Origin: Antribacter gilvus | GTDB taxonomy: Bacteria; Actinomycetota; Actinomycetes; Actinomycetales; Cellulomonadaceae | Assembly: GCF_003946865.1 (NCBI RefSeq) | Contig: NZ_QXTH01000015.1 | Location: 49,006-113,005, forward strand | Reading direction: 5' to 3' | Length of the DNA: 64,000 nucleotides | Notes under the pieces: model-generated | Databases searched by the model: none | What the model was told of the DNA's origin: nothing | The model's input: only the letters and a program-made list of their open reading frames with translations | Shown: piece by piece, positions 23,653 through 32,124 of the stretch | How positions within the stretch are numbered: the stretch's first letter is position 1 | How the letters are laid out: every line of letters starts with the position of its first letter | Program-made: the position numbers and the translations under genes

Positions 23653-25469
23653 GAACCATGTCGCCCACAACGACTGGCCGCAACGGCGGCGACGAGCTCA
23701 CCACCCTCGCCCTGATCGCCCTGGTCGCGCTGCTGACGCTCTCGGCAGTGCTCCGGTTCTCCGCGAACCTCGCCGCGTTCCTCACCGGAGGTGCCACGCC
23801 CGACGGCGGGCCCGTCACCGGGCTGAAGGTCCTGGCCGACCCCGCCCACCCCGGCAGGGCGTTCGGCAACGACAGCCTGAACCCGTTCGTCTACTGGCTC
23901 ACCGTCACCGTGCTCGTCGCGGCCGCGATGGTCATCGCCTGGCTGGTGTGGCGGGTCGTGGGAGGTCTGCGCACGCCGTCGGCGCACACGAACACGACCA
24001 AGGGGCTCGCGAGCAGGTCCGACCTGGCCCGCACCGGCTCGCGCACGTCCCTGGTCCGCCGGTCGAGAACCCTGCGGCCCTCGCTGGTCAAGGCGACCCC
24101 GTCCGACGTCGGCTACCTCCTGGGCCACGCACGTGGCCGAGAGCTGTGGGCGTCGGTCGAGGACTCCATGCTCGTCCTGGGCCCGCCCCGGTCAGGCAAG
24201 GGTCTGCACCTGGTGATCAACGCCGTGCTGGATGCCCCCGGCGCGGTCGTGACCACCAGCACGCGGCCCGACACTCTCGCTGTCACTCTCGCCGCCCGGC
24301 AGGCGGTCGGGCCGGTCGCGGTGTTCGACCCGCAGCACCTCGCCGGCGACCTCGGCACCGGGATGCGATGGTCACCCATCCGGGGCTGCGAGGTCCCACG
24401 CCGGGCGATGGTCCGCGCGGCGGGCCTGGCGAAGGACACCGGGATCGGCGGCAAGGGCGTGGAGAACGGCGGCTTCTGGGAGAACACGACCCGCGGTGCG
24501 CTTCAAGCGCTCCTGCACGCCGCCGCGCTGGGCGGGCGGACGCCCAAGGACCTGTTCGTCTGGTCCCTGTCCCCTGCAGCTGCCGCGGACGCCATCGCGA
24601 TCCTGCGCGCTCACCCCAAGGCCGCCCACGGGTGGGGTGAAGGCCTCGAGGGGATGATCAACGGTGAGGGCCGCTCGCGCGGCTCGGTCTGGATCGGCGT
24701 CCGACAGGCCCTGGCTTGCCTGGCTGACCCCGACGTGCTCGACGCCGTCTCCCCCGGACCCGACGAGCACTTCGACCCCGAACGGTTCCTGCGCGAACGC
24801 GGCACCCTCTACCTGCTCGCGACCGGTTCGGGAGCCTCGGCGTCCTCGGCGCTGGTCGCCGCCCTCATCGAGGACCTCACCGAGTCCGCCCGCGGGCTCG
24901 CCGCACGATCCCCCGGCCAGCGCCTGGACCCGCCGCTGCTCCTCGCGCTGGACGAGATCGGGAACATCGCCCCGCTGCCGTCCCTGCGGTTCCTCATGGC
25001 TGACGGCGGCGGCACCGGAATAACGACGGTCCCCGTGTTCCAGTCCATGGCTCAGGCACGCGACCAGTGGGGGCCGGAGTCGGCTGCTGCGATCTGGGAC
25101 TCGTCCATCGTGAAAGTCGTCCTGGGCGGCACCTCCTCCGCGTCCGACCTGCGCGACCTGTCCGCGCTGCTGGGCGAGAAGGACGAGACCACCGACTCCT
25201 GGACCATGGGACCCGACGGATCCCGGTCCCTGCAGCGATCCCTGCGCCGGGTGCCGGTCCTGCCGCCCGAGCAGATCCGCACCCTGCCGTTCGGCACCGG
25301 CCTGGTCCTGCTGCGATCCGCGCCGCCCATCATCGCCGCGCTGCGGCCCTGGACCCGCCGGGCCGACGCGGACCAGCTCACCGCAGGACGTGCCGCGTTC
25401 GAGACCAGCATCCGCGAGACGAGCGACGGCACCGCCGGTGACGGCTCCGAAGCCGCACCGGCTGGCTGA
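23649..25469 (+). CDS. VirD4/TraD-like coupling ATPase
   Basis: A 606-residue protein starting at the GTG overlapping the previous stop. It has two N-terminal membrane helices (~18-45 and ~82-105), then the T4CP motor: Walker A at ~178-186 ('GPPRSGKGLHLVIN') and Walker B near residue 435 ('LLLALDEIGNIAPLPSL'), with the T4CP-type sequence 'GITTVPVFQSMAQARDQWG' after it. It delivers the relaxase-DNA complex to the channel. The N-terminal pair of helices and the motor are complete, so it should be functional. Confidence 0.92.
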   Translation: MRTMSPTTTGRNGGDELTTLALIALVALLTLSAVLRFSANLAAFLTGGATPDGGPVTGLKVLADPAHPGRAFGNDSLNPFVYWLTVTVLVAAAMVIAWLVWRVVGGLRTPSAHTNTTKGLASRSDLARTGSRTSLVRRSRTLRPSLVKATPSDVGYLLGHARGRELWASVEDSMLVLGPPRSGKGLHLVINAVLDAPGAVVTTSTRPDTLAVTLAARQAVGPVAVFDPQHLAGDLGTGMRWSPIRGCEVPRRAMVRAAGLAKDTGIGGKGVENGGFWENTTRGALQALLHAAALGGRTPKDLFVWSLSPAAAADAIAILRAHPKAAHGWGEGLEGMINGEGRSRGSVWIGVRQALACLADPDVLDAVSPGPDEHFDPERFLRERGTLYLLATGSGASASSALVAALIEDLTESARGLAARSPGQRLDPPLLLALDEIGNIAPLPSLRFLMADGGGTGITTVPVFQSMAQARDQWGPESAAAIWDSSIVKVVLGGTSSASDLRDLSALLGEKDETTDSWTMGPDGSRSLQRSLRRVPVLPPEQIRTLPFGTGLVLLRSAPPIIAALRPWTRRADADQLTAGRAAFETSIRETSDGTAGDGSEAAPAG

Positions 25470-25537
25470 TCACCCGTCCCGGGAGCAGCCCGCACACCTG
25501 CAAGGCGACCACACAACCCAGCGCGAGAGGGAAGACC

Positions 25538-26005
25538 ATGCCCGAGCAGATCCCCACCTTCGACAGCGTTGAGGGGCGGCTCACCGCCGACCCGCACCTC
25601 AAGCACACCGACGAGGGCAAGCCGTACGTCCGCGTCCGGTTCGCGGCCGAGCCCAAGCCCGAGTACCAGCCCGACGGCACCTTCACCCAAGCAGAGCCCG
25701 TCGACGGCTTCCTCGTCGCCCGCGGCAAGGCCGCCCTGTGCCTCGCCCGCCGGTTCCGGTTCGGCGACGTCGTCGTGGCCTCGGGTCACGTCTCCGAGCA
25801 CGACGCCGGCGCGTTCGTCGCCCGTCGCATCGGGCACGACGCCGCCCGCACCGACTACACCGTCACCCGCGTCCGGCCACGCCGCACCGGACGCGCCGGC
25901 CGCCGGACCGCCGCACGCCAGACACGGGACGGCACCGGAACGACGGGCGCCGTCGACTCAGTCGTCGCCGGGACCGTGCCCGACCAGCCGGCACCCGTCG
26001 CGTGA
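25538..26005 (+). CDS. ssb: Single-stranded DNA-binding protein
   Basis: A 155-residue protein with an OB-fold SSB core in residues ~1-115 ('VEGRLTADPHLKHTDEGKPY', 'VRVRFAAEP', 'FLVARGKAA', 'FGDVVVASGHV') and a basic, Gly/Thr-rich tail lacking the usual acidic SSB tip. A ribosome site GAGAGGGAAG precedes the ATG. It probably coats the transferred strand. Absence of the acidic C-terminal hexapeptide suggests it does not recruit the host replication partners as SSB does. Confidence 0.75.
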   Translation: MPEQIPTFDSVEGRLTADPHLKHTDEGKPYVRVRFAAEPKPEYQPDGTFTQAEPVDGFLVARGKAALCLARRFRFGDVVVASGHVSEHDAGAFVARRIGHDAARTDYTVTRVRPRRTGRAGRRTAARQTRDGTGTTGAVDSVVAGTVPDQPAPVA

Positions 26006-26018
26006 GAGGACGGGTCCT

Positions 26019-26771
26019 ATGGCAGACGACGAGAACCCCCGCGCACATGGCCCCGGCGGCGTTCCCGACGCGGAGAGCCTGCTCGAGGCCTACCTCGCCG
26101 GATCGTTCAGGCTCCCGATGGACGTCGCCGCCCTTGGCGACGACGACTTGGACGACTTTGACGAGGACGACCTCGGCGAGCTCGACATTCTCGGCATGGA
26201 CGACAGGGCCGATACCGGACTCCAGCCGGGGCCCGCGCTGCGGCCCATCAACCTCAACCTGCTCAGCGCCGCCGACGCCTCGGAATACTGGCCCGAGCTC
26301 GACGGGTGGGTCCACTGGCTGCGGCGCGACTACGGCCTCGGCGTGACGATCATCCCGCCGCTGTGGCACCGCCACGCCGAGCTGAGATGGGAGCTGTCAG
26401 CCCTGCACACCGCCTGGCTGGCCGCCTACGACCCCGAGGCGCACGCCGGCTCGCCGGTCAACTGGCACCGCGAGCTGTCCGAGTCGATCCGGCGGCTGCA
26501 CGAATGGGTGTCGCAGTCGGGCACCTCTCTCGTCGAAGACCGCCCCACCCCGGTGACCCTGTGGCCCGGCGAACCGGGATTCGGCGCCCAGGAGACCTGG
26601 ACCGACGCCGCGACACCGGTCCCGATCAGCGACCGCCAGGCCGACTTCCGTACGTGGATGGATGCCGACATCGCCCGCCGACGCGACATCGAAGAACAAG
26701 CCCGCGCCCACCGCCGTGAACCGATGCTCGACGGCCGCGCGCTGCGGCCCAGCCTCCGGAGGGACGAGTGA
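26019..26771 (+). CDS. DUF4913 family protein
   Basis: A 250-residue protein. A very acidic N-terminal stretch (residues ~38-65, Asp/Glu-rich) precedes the DUF4913-like domain at ~85-165: 'YWPELDGWVHWLRRDYGLG', 'IIPPLWHRHAELRWELSALH', 'NWHRELSESIRRLHEW'. The family is typical of actinobacterial conjugative elements and its function is unknown. It ends within the start of the next gene. Confidence 0.78.
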   Translation: MADDENPRAHGPGGVPDAESLLEAYLAGSFRLPMDVAALGDDDLDDFDEDDLGELDILGMDDRADTGLQPGPALRPINLNLLSAADASEYWPELDGWVHWLRRDYGLGVTIIPPLWHRHAELRWELSALHTAWLAAYDPEAHAGSPVNWHRELSESIRRLHEWVSQSGTSLVEDRPTPVTLWPGEPGFGAQETWTDAATPVPISDRQADFRTWMDADIARRRDIEEQARAHRREPMLDGRALRPSLRRDE

Positions 26772-28042
26772 TGGACGACGACCCGTTCGACGGCGACCTC
26801 GGGCCTGGTCCTGGCCCCGATCTCGACCGGTGGCTCGACGAGGCGTACGACGGCGACGAGCACGCCAAGGCCGCCGCCCGCGCCGACCTCACCGCCATGG
26901 CCGACCACCACGCCGTCCACGCCACCGACGCGCACGAGGTCATCGCCACCCCCCTCTGGCGCAACCTCAGAGCGATGGGCGTGCCCGGGGGCAGGATGCT
27001 CGTGGTCGGCCAGGACCCCGAGGTCCTCGCCGGTGTCCCCTCCGACGAGCGACGACTCCACCCCGGCGCTGCCGGCGGGTTCTTCGCCCAGATCCCCGAG
27101 TCCGCGACGCCCTCCGAAGCACCCCACCCCGGGCTGACGCTGCGGCTCTTCGACGACACCGCACCCGACCGGTACGACGTCGTCGTGCACCTGCCCCAGC
27201 ACGTCGACGTCTCGCTCCACAGGCCGGGCATTGCGGATGCCCGACGTCAGGCCCAGGTCATGGCGATCCTCGGCTGCCTCGCACACACCGAGCCCGGCGG
27301 CTACTGCATCACGCTGGCCTCCCGCGAGGTCATGGACTCCCCCGACCGCCGCTCCCGCGAGCAGCTGGCCCGGCACGGCGAGCTCGTCGGAGCGGTCCGC
27401 CTGCCCTCGGGAGCACTTCGCCCGGGGCTGCCCGGCAACGAGTCCTGCGTGGACCTCCTGATCTTCCGCCGGCCGCTCGTCCCCGGCACCGACACCGCCC
27501 CTTGCGTGTTCCTGCCCACCCACGACCACCGCGTCGGGGAGGCAGTCGTGGAGCTTAACCAGTACTGGCTGGCCAACCCGCTCAACGTGTTCGGCGAGCT
27601 GGAGGCACGGGCCAGCACGTGGGGGCCACCGGACCTGGCCGTCCGCCCTGCCCGGGGGTACAGGCTGTTCCCGAGCCTGGCCCTACGGCTCGAGGACATC
27701 GTCGACCACGCACATGCCGCCGGCCTGACCGCCGAGACAAGCGCAGCGGTCGACGCACGGATCCGCGAAGCGCAGCGGGACGACCCGGACACACCGATCA
27801 ACTACACCCTCGTGCACCGGCACGACCTCGACGACGTCCGTCGACGGATCACAGCCCTACGTGCCAACCATGTCCGCCAGAACCGCAACGTCCCCAAGGG
27901 GCTCGCGGGCGAGCCGCCGCCCTTGAGCGACCGCGATCCTCGTGCCGTTCAGTGGAGGAACGCGCAGCGCCCCGGCGGCATGGGCGATCCTCCACCGCAC
28001 CCGCCTCGCCCGAACCCAGACCGTCCGGGCCCAGATCTGTGA
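26771..28042 (+). CDS. Degenerate DNA-methylase-like protein, copy 1
   Basis: A 423-residue protein from the ATG overlapping the DUF4913 stop. Residues ~40-245 follow the N6-methylase/helicase-associated pattern of large plasmid and phage proteins: 'LWRNLRAMGVPGGRMLVVG', 'DRYDVVVHLP' in place of the catalytic NPPY segment, 'EPGGYCITLASREVMDSP', 'HGELVGAVRLPSGALRP', 'CVDLLIFRR'. The NPPF/Y catalytic tetrapeptide and the glycine-rich SAM loop are not visible, so it is probably catalytically inactive. No helicase motifs follow. It shares layout with the gene at 28842. Role unknown; possibly DNA recognition or a decoy. Confidence 0.6.
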   Translation: MDDDPFDGDLGPGPGPDLDRWLDEAYDGDEHAKAAARADLTAMADHHAVHATDAHEVIATPLWRNLRAMGVPGGRMLVVGQDPEVLAGVPSDERRLHPGAAGGFFAQIPESATPSEAPHPGLTLRLFDDTAPDRYDVVVHLPQHVDVSLHRPGIADARRQAQVMAILGCLAHTEPGGYCITLASREVMDSPDRRSREQLARHGELVGAVRLPSGALRPGLPGNESCVDLLIFRRPLVPGTDTAPCVFLPTHDHRVGEAVVELNQYWLANPLNVFGELEARASTWGPPDLAVRPARGYRLFPSLALRLEDIVDHAHAAGLTAETSAAVDARIREAQRDDPDTPINYTLVHRHDLDDVRRRITALRANHVRQNRNVPKGLAGEPPPLSDRDPRAVQWRNAQRPGGMGDPPPHPPRPNPDRPGPDL

Positions 28043-28046
28043 CTTC

Positions 28047-28373
28047 TCAGGAGTTCGGCCGGTCCGTGTCGTCGATCATCTGCTGCACCGCGCCAGCCAG
28101 GCGGCCCATCCGCTGCGCGTCCTGCTCGGACGGCGGGCCAGCCGCGAACCAGGTGGCAAGGTTCTGGGCGATCGACAGCGCGATCTCGGGCGAGGCGAAA
28201 TAGGTGAGCATCGAACGCGGCTGGATCCGCATCTCCGCGGCACGGACCTCCAGGAACGTGTTCAGCACCCGGTCGACCTCGCCGGGTTCGGCCGCGTAGC
28301 CCTCGATATCCAGACAAGACTCGAGAGACGCTGCGAGCTGCGCGAAGACGGCGGTTCGTCGCGTGATCGCCAT
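28047..28373 (-). CDS. Small helical hypothetical protein
   Basis: A 108-residue protein on the minus strand; the ATG at 28373 follows GGGAGC and opens 'AITRRTAVFAQLAASLESCL'. The product is almost entirely helical with no known motif. It is convergent with the methylase-like gene, only 4 bases between the stops. Confidence 0.6.
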   Translation of the reverse strand: MAITRRTAVFAQLAASLESCLDIEGYAAEPGEVDRVLNTFLEVRAAEMRIQPRSMLTYFASPEIALSIAQNLATWFAAGPPSEQDAQRMGRLAGAVQQMIDDTDRPNS

Positions 28374-28841
28374 GCTCCCGACCCTACGCCTACCCACCGC
28401 TCCCGGCCTCATCACATCTCTCCCTGCCGGCTGCGTGCAGCACCGTGCTCCCAGCGTCCGTGCCATGACGTTCTCGCGCTGGCGTAGCGCGTACTGAGCC
28501 GTCGGCTCAAGTCGATGCCGTCGGACGGTGTTCGCGTCCGATAGGGCTGCCGACCCGGCCGACCGGCTCACCGGGATCCCACACGAGCCGGCTCCACAAC
28601 CGTCCACGGGCGCCGTCCGGTGGCTGGTCGGCTTGCGCCCAGCCAGAGATGCGGCGGCTTGGCACACTTTTCACAGGGTCCGGGTCCCGGCCGGTCGGCG
28701 TCGGCAGCATCCGAGCGGACTCTTCTGCGCATTCCCACACCCTTGCGGCGTTCACCGTCCTCGGCGCGCGCCCGGGTTACTGCTCTTCGGCGTCGGCCGG
28801 GCACCTGTCTCTCGAGAGCCCTCGAGAGACGGGAGTTGGTC
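28374..28841. other. Intergenic interval, 468 bases
   Basis: No convincing gene. It separates the divergent starts of the 108-residue protein and the second methylase-like gene, so it should hold both promoters; no -35/-10 pair stands out. A short perfect hairpin sits immediately before the rightward ribosome site and is listed separately. Confidence 0.5.
28808..28829 (+). repeat. Hairpin next to the ribosome site
   Basis: TCTCTCGAG-AGCC-CTCGAGAGA: a perfect 9-bp inverted repeat ending 3 bases before GGGAG of the gene at 28842. It could be an operator or an mRNA structure limiting translation. Confidence 0.5.
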
Positions 28842-29846
28842 ATGGCCAGCGAGGAAGAGCTCGACAACGCTGATGCCGAGGCGATGTACCGGCACGGGAC
28901 GTTCGACGCGTGCGCCGCTCACGCCCTGCTGGCGCAGAAGGTCTGGGGTGCGTTGCGCGGACTGGGCGTGGAGCGGGGCCGGATGCTGGTCCTGGGCGAT
29001 CACGCGGCCGTGCACGCGGGGATCTCGGCCAGGGGGCAGGTCTCGACGTCGATCTACGAGGAGTGGGTTGCGGCGATCCCGCCGGCCGGCCAGGACGGCA
29101 GGTATCCGTGGCCGCAGGACATGGTCCGGCTGCGGTCGTTCACCGAGCACGACCCGGCCACGCACGACGTGGTGATCACCGCCCTGCCGTGGTCGGACGT
29201 GCACTTCCGGTCCGAGTACGGCAAGCAGCGGATCGCGCAGATCCACAACGAGTACCTCCGCTCGGCGATCGCGCACGCCTTCCCGGGCGGGATCGTGGCC
29301 GCCGTCGCCTCCCGTCAGGTCCTCGACGGTCCCGAGACGGCGCACCGCGAGCTGTTCCTGGACAACGCCGACCTGCTCGGTGCGGCGCGCCTGCCCGCCA
29401 CGTTCTTCCGCCCGGACCTGCCCGTCGAGAATGCGGAGGCGAGCGACCTGCTGTTCCTGCGCAGGCGCCTGCCCGGCGAGCCTGTCCGCTCCGCCGACTT
29501 CCTGAACCTGCACCCGGTCGCCGTCCCGGGCGGTGTCGAGTACGTCAACGAGTACTACGGCTTCACCTACCCCGAGCACATCGTCGGGACCGCCGGCGTC
29601 GTGGGCGACGCCGACCACGACGCCGCCCGGTACACCGTCCGGTGCGACGACGAGCCCGTCGACGTCGTCCTGCACCACGTCGTGTCCCGCATCGTCGCCC
29701 AGGCCCTGTCCCGCGGCCTTGTCGCGGTATCGGCGTCCTGGCACCCGCCCGAGGCCCGTCTTGCCCCCGAGGCGGACCGCAGCGTCCGCGCCCAGGCGCC
29801 CCGACCGCCGTCGGCCACCCTGCGCGGCGACGCGCCCAGCCTCTGA
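28842..29846 (+). CDS. Degenerate DNA-methylase-like protein, copy 2
   Basis: A 334-residue protein; the ATG at 28842 follows GGGAG. The order of blocks repeats that of the gene at 26771: 'VWGALRGLGVERGRMLVLG', 'ATHDVVITALPWSDVHF' at the usual catalytic position, 'GGIVAAVASRQVLDGPE', 'NADLLGAARLPATFF', 'ASDLLFLRRRLPGE'. 'ALPWSD' replaces the NPP[FY] motif, so methyl transfer is unlikely. Residue identity to copy 1 is modest, pointing to an old duplication or two conserved subfamilies. It is followed closely by dprA. Confidence 0.6.
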   Translation: MASEEELDNADAEAMYRHGTFDACAAHALLAQKVWGALRGLGVERGRMLVLGDHAAVHAGISARGQVSTSIYEEWVAAIPPAGQDGRYPWPQDMVRLRSFTEHDPATHDVVITALPWSDVHFRSEYGKQRIAQIHNEYLRSAIAHAFPGGIVAAVASRQVLDGPETAHRELFLDNADLLGAARLPATFFRPDLPVENAEASDLLFLRRRLPGEPVRSADFLNLHPVAVPGGVEYVNEYYGFTYPEHIVGTAGVVGDADHDAARYTVRCDDEPVDVVLHHVVSRIVAQALSRGLVAVSASWHPPEARLAPEADRSVRAQAPRPPSATLRGDAPSL

Positions 29847-29861
29847 AAGGCAGTGACAGTC

Positions 29862-30890
29862 ATGGACGAGAAGGAAGCCCTGCGCAAGATTGCGGCGGAC
29901 GAGCGGACCGCGCGGGTGCTGCTGGCAATCGCGTGCCCGCCGGGGAACATCACGACCGGGCGGCTGGTCGCGGCGGTCGGCGCGACCGAGACCGTGCGCC
30001 TGGCGCTGTCCGACCAGATGCCCGACCGGTTCGACACCACCCTGGCCAACACCTGGCATCAAACAGTCTCCGACAGGTTCACCGTCGCGGGCCTGAACCG
30101 GGTCGTCGAGCTCACCGGCAAGTACGGGCTCGAGGTGCTGATCCCCGGCGACGACAGCTGGCCGGCCGCTCTTGGCGACCTGGGCCGCCGGGAGCCGGTG
30201 GCCTTGTGGGCCAAGGGCCGCCTCGGGCTCCTCTCCCCCGGCGCCACGGGCTGCGTGTCCGTGACCGGGTCACGCGCCGCCTCCGAGTACGGGCTGAAGG
30301 TCGCGGCCGAGCTGGCCGCCGGGCTGACCAGCCGCGGATTGCGGGTGGTCGCAGGCGGCGCGTACGGGATCGACGACGCCGCACACAAGGCCGCGCTCCA
30401 CAACGACGGACGCACCATCGCGGTCCTCCCGTCAGGCCTCGGGCACACCTACCCGGCCGGGCTCCGGAACCTGCACCAGCAGATCGCCACCACCGGCCTC
30501 CAGCTCTCCGAGGCGCCCCCGGGGAGCACACCGTCGCGGGACGCGTTCCTCGCCAGGAACCGGCTCGTCGCCGCCCTCAGCAGCGCAGTCGTCGTCGTCG
30601 AAGGAGCCAACCGGTCCGGCTCCCTGCACACAGCCCACGAAGCCGCCACCCTCGGCCGGCCGATCGGCGCGATCCCCGGGCCGATCACCTCCCCCGCCAG
30701 CTCCGGCACCAACCACCTCATCGCAACAGGCGCAGCACGCCTGGTGACCAGCACGGCCGACGTCGTCGCCCTCATCGACGACAAGAGCGACACGCCACAG
30801 CCTGAGCGGGGCAGACCACGACTCCAGCTCGTTCCCACCGCGCCAGCACAGAACGGACGCCCCTCACCCACGCCCGGGCCGTCCCTCTGA
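29862..30890 (+). CDS. dprA: DprA/Smf-like DNA-processing protein
   Basis: A 342-residue protein from the ATG at 29862 (a GTG three codons upstream is possible). The Rossmann-type core is clear: 'GCVSVTGSRAASEYG', 'LRVVAGGAYGIDDAAHKAAL', 'TIAVLPSGLGHTYPAGL', 'RNRLVAALSSAVVVVEG', 'SGSLHTAHEAATLGRPIGAI'. The N-terminal part is helical. DprA binds single-stranded DNA and loads RecA in transformation. On an ICE it may help process or protect the transferred strand. It sits 15 bases after the methylase-like gene. Confidence 0.88.
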   Translation: MDEKEALRKIAADERTARVLLAIACPPGNITTGRLVAAVGATETVRLALSDQMPDRFDTTLANTWHQTVSDRFTVAGLNRVVELTGKYGLEVLIPGDDSWPAALGDLGRREPVALWAKGRLGLLSPGATGCVSVTGSRAASEYGLKVAAELAAGLTSRGLRVVAGGAYGIDDAAHKAALHNDGRTIAVLPSGLGHTYPAGLRNLHQQIATTGLQLSEAPPGSTPSRDAFLARNRLVAALSSAVVVVEGANRSGSLHTAHEAATLGRPIGAIPGPITSPASSGTNHLIATGAARLVTSTADVVALIDDKSDTPQPERGRPRLQLVPTAPAQNGRPSPTPGPSL

Positions 30891-30957
30891 GCAGAGGCCC
30901 CGCGACACGATCACGACCTGCCAGCAACGTGGCGCGTAGCTCCTCGGCTCGCCGGTG

Positions 30958-30973
30958 TCGAACGTGCGTTCGA
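30958..30973. promoter_or_regulatory. LexA (SOS) box
   Basis: TCGAACGTGCGTTCGA matches the actinobacterial SOS consensus TCGAAC-N4-GTTCGA at every fixed position. It lies across the -35 region of the promoter for the gene at 30994, so LexA would block it until DNA damage. Confidence 0.82.
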
Positions 30974-30981
30974 GGAGGCGT

Positions 30982-30994
30982 TAGCCTTGGTAGG
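30982..30994 (+). promoter_or_regulatory. Leaderless-type -10 element
   Basis: TAGCCT at 30982-30987 ends six bases before the GTG at 30994, the usual distance from -10 box to start point. The mRNA would begin at the start codon, a common actinobacterial arrangement. Confidence 0.6.
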
Positions 30995-31386
30995 TGCGAG
31001 AACGGGACGGGGGCGACTGGTGGCCAGCGGACCATCCGCTGAACTTCTCCATGCCCAAGAGGGTGCCCGTGCGCCCGCAAGGCAGCATCGCCGTGATCGT
31101 GCGCCTCGCCTGGCCCGCCGGGGACGAGCTCGTGCCCGGGCGAGCGATCCGCTGGACCGAGGACCACGTCATGGTGATGATCAAGCCGATCGGCGCCCCG
31201 TCCAGCACTGACGAGCTCATCGTCTGGCTCCAGACCAGGGACGTCTACACCTCGATCCCCAGACGTCCCTACCCGCGTCTGCCGGTCCGAGGCAGGAGCG
31301 CGACCAAAGTCGCGGGCTCTCCGCCAACTTCGGCGGACCGAGGGCAGGCTCCGTACCGGCCGCAGGGCACGGACGACCCGTTCTGA
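30994..31386 (+). CDS. SOS-controlled small protein of unknown function
   Basis: A 130-residue product from a GTG with no usable Shine-Dalgarno but a -10 box at leaderless distance and a perfect LexA box upstream. The compact part (~residues 10-90, 'PKRVPVRPQGSIAVIVRLAW', 'WTEDHVMVMIKPIGAPSSTD') is mixed alpha/beta; the last 40 residues are basic and Pro/Ser-rich. I do not recognise the family. Control by LexA suggests a role in ICE induction, mutagenesis or stress response. Confidence 0.7.
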   Translation: MRERDGGDWWPADHPLNFSMPKRVPVRPQGSIAVIVRLAWPAGDELVPGRAIRWTEDHVMVMIKPIGAPSSTDELIVWLQTRDVYTSIPRRPYPRLPVRGRSATKVAGSPPTSADRGQAPYRPQGTDDPF

Positions 31387-31429
31387 CCCCACCGGCTGGA
31401 CACCGACACCTGGCAACGCTGCTCCTGGC

Positions 31430-31472
31430 GTGGCGTCGCTGTCGCCCAAAGGGCAGACGACAGCGACGCCAC
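31430..31472. terminator. Strong hairpin terminator
   Basis: A perfect 15-bp stem (GTGGCGTCGCTGTCG and its complement) with a 13-base loop, 43 bases after the preceding stop. It lies between the SOS gene and the convergent secreted-protein gene at 31564, so it can serve both strands. Confidence 0.7.
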
Positions 31473-31563
31473 ATGAGTGCGGCGCCGCGCGCGAACCGCC
31501 ATGTATCCGCGAGAGGTTCACACAGATATCAACTCGCCCTCCATCTACGCTCTCAATCCAACT

Positions 31564-32124
31564 TCAGCATGGGTAGAAGGTGATTGCCGGGTAGTCCAGG
31601 TCGGCCATGTCCCCGTTCGGGTTGGACTTCGAGTGGAAGCCCCACTCGCCCTCGAGTGCGTGATCATAGGCCGACGTGGTGGTCAGGCGAATGAACGAGA
31701 TGTCGTGGAAACTGCCGTCGTAGTACTTGTAGTAGTGGACGTGGCCGTCGCCGAGACTCGAGTTCGACGCGTACACACGAGACCACATGTTGCCCCACGT
31801 GTTCGGGCCGACGATTCCGTCGCCTGTGAGCCCGAAGTGCGACTGCCAGTATCCGGTGTACTGATGCGACCGGCTGCCGAAATGCCCGTCGATGGCGTGT
31901 AATGAGTTGACGCTCAGGCACTTGGTGATGTAGCTGTCCGCGTACAGGATGTTTTGCCAGAATCCCACCAGGTTCCCCTGGCGAACGTAATTGAGGCCAA
32001 CGACGGGGAGTCCCGTCAGAGTCGGGTTGCTGGCGCTGTAGGCCATGGCCGCATTCGACGGCACAACCGTCAGCACCAGCGCGAGGCTCATCGCTCCCAG
32101 ACACTGCGCAACGCGGCGGATCAC
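31564..32124 (-). CDS. Secreted protein with peptidoglycan-binding-like domain
   Basis: A 186-residue protein with a Sec signal peptide (residues ~1-28, 'LGAMSLALVLTVVPSNAAMA'). Residues ~45-115 follow the PG_binding_1 pattern: 'LVGFWQNILYADSYI', 'DGHFGSRSHQYTGYWQSHFG', 'GDGIVGPNTWGNMW'. The rest is aromatic-rich. It overlaps the upstream lipoprotein gene by 4 bases. The pair sits between the SOS gene and the Rhs toxin locus. It is probably an envelope-binding protein; whether it aids transfer or toxin export is not shown. Confidence 0.72.
   Translation of the reverse strand: MIRRVAQCLGAMSLALVLTVVPSNAAMAYSASNPTLTGLPVVGLNYVRQGNLVGFWQNILYADSYITKCLSVNSLHAIDGHFGSRSHQYTGYWQSHFGLTGDGIVGPNTWGNMWSRVYASNSSLGDGHVHYYKYYDGSFHDISFIRLTTTSAYDHALEGEWGFHSKSNPNGDMADLDYPAITFYPC

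Noticed and set aside
26771..28042. Active adenine methyltransferase
   Set aside because: No NPP[FY] tetrapeptide or SAM-binding glycine loop is visible.
28620..28841. N-terminal extension of the methylase-like gene at 28842
   Set aside because: The 74 extra codons lack the conserved character of the rest, and a ribosome site lies directly before the ATG at 28842.
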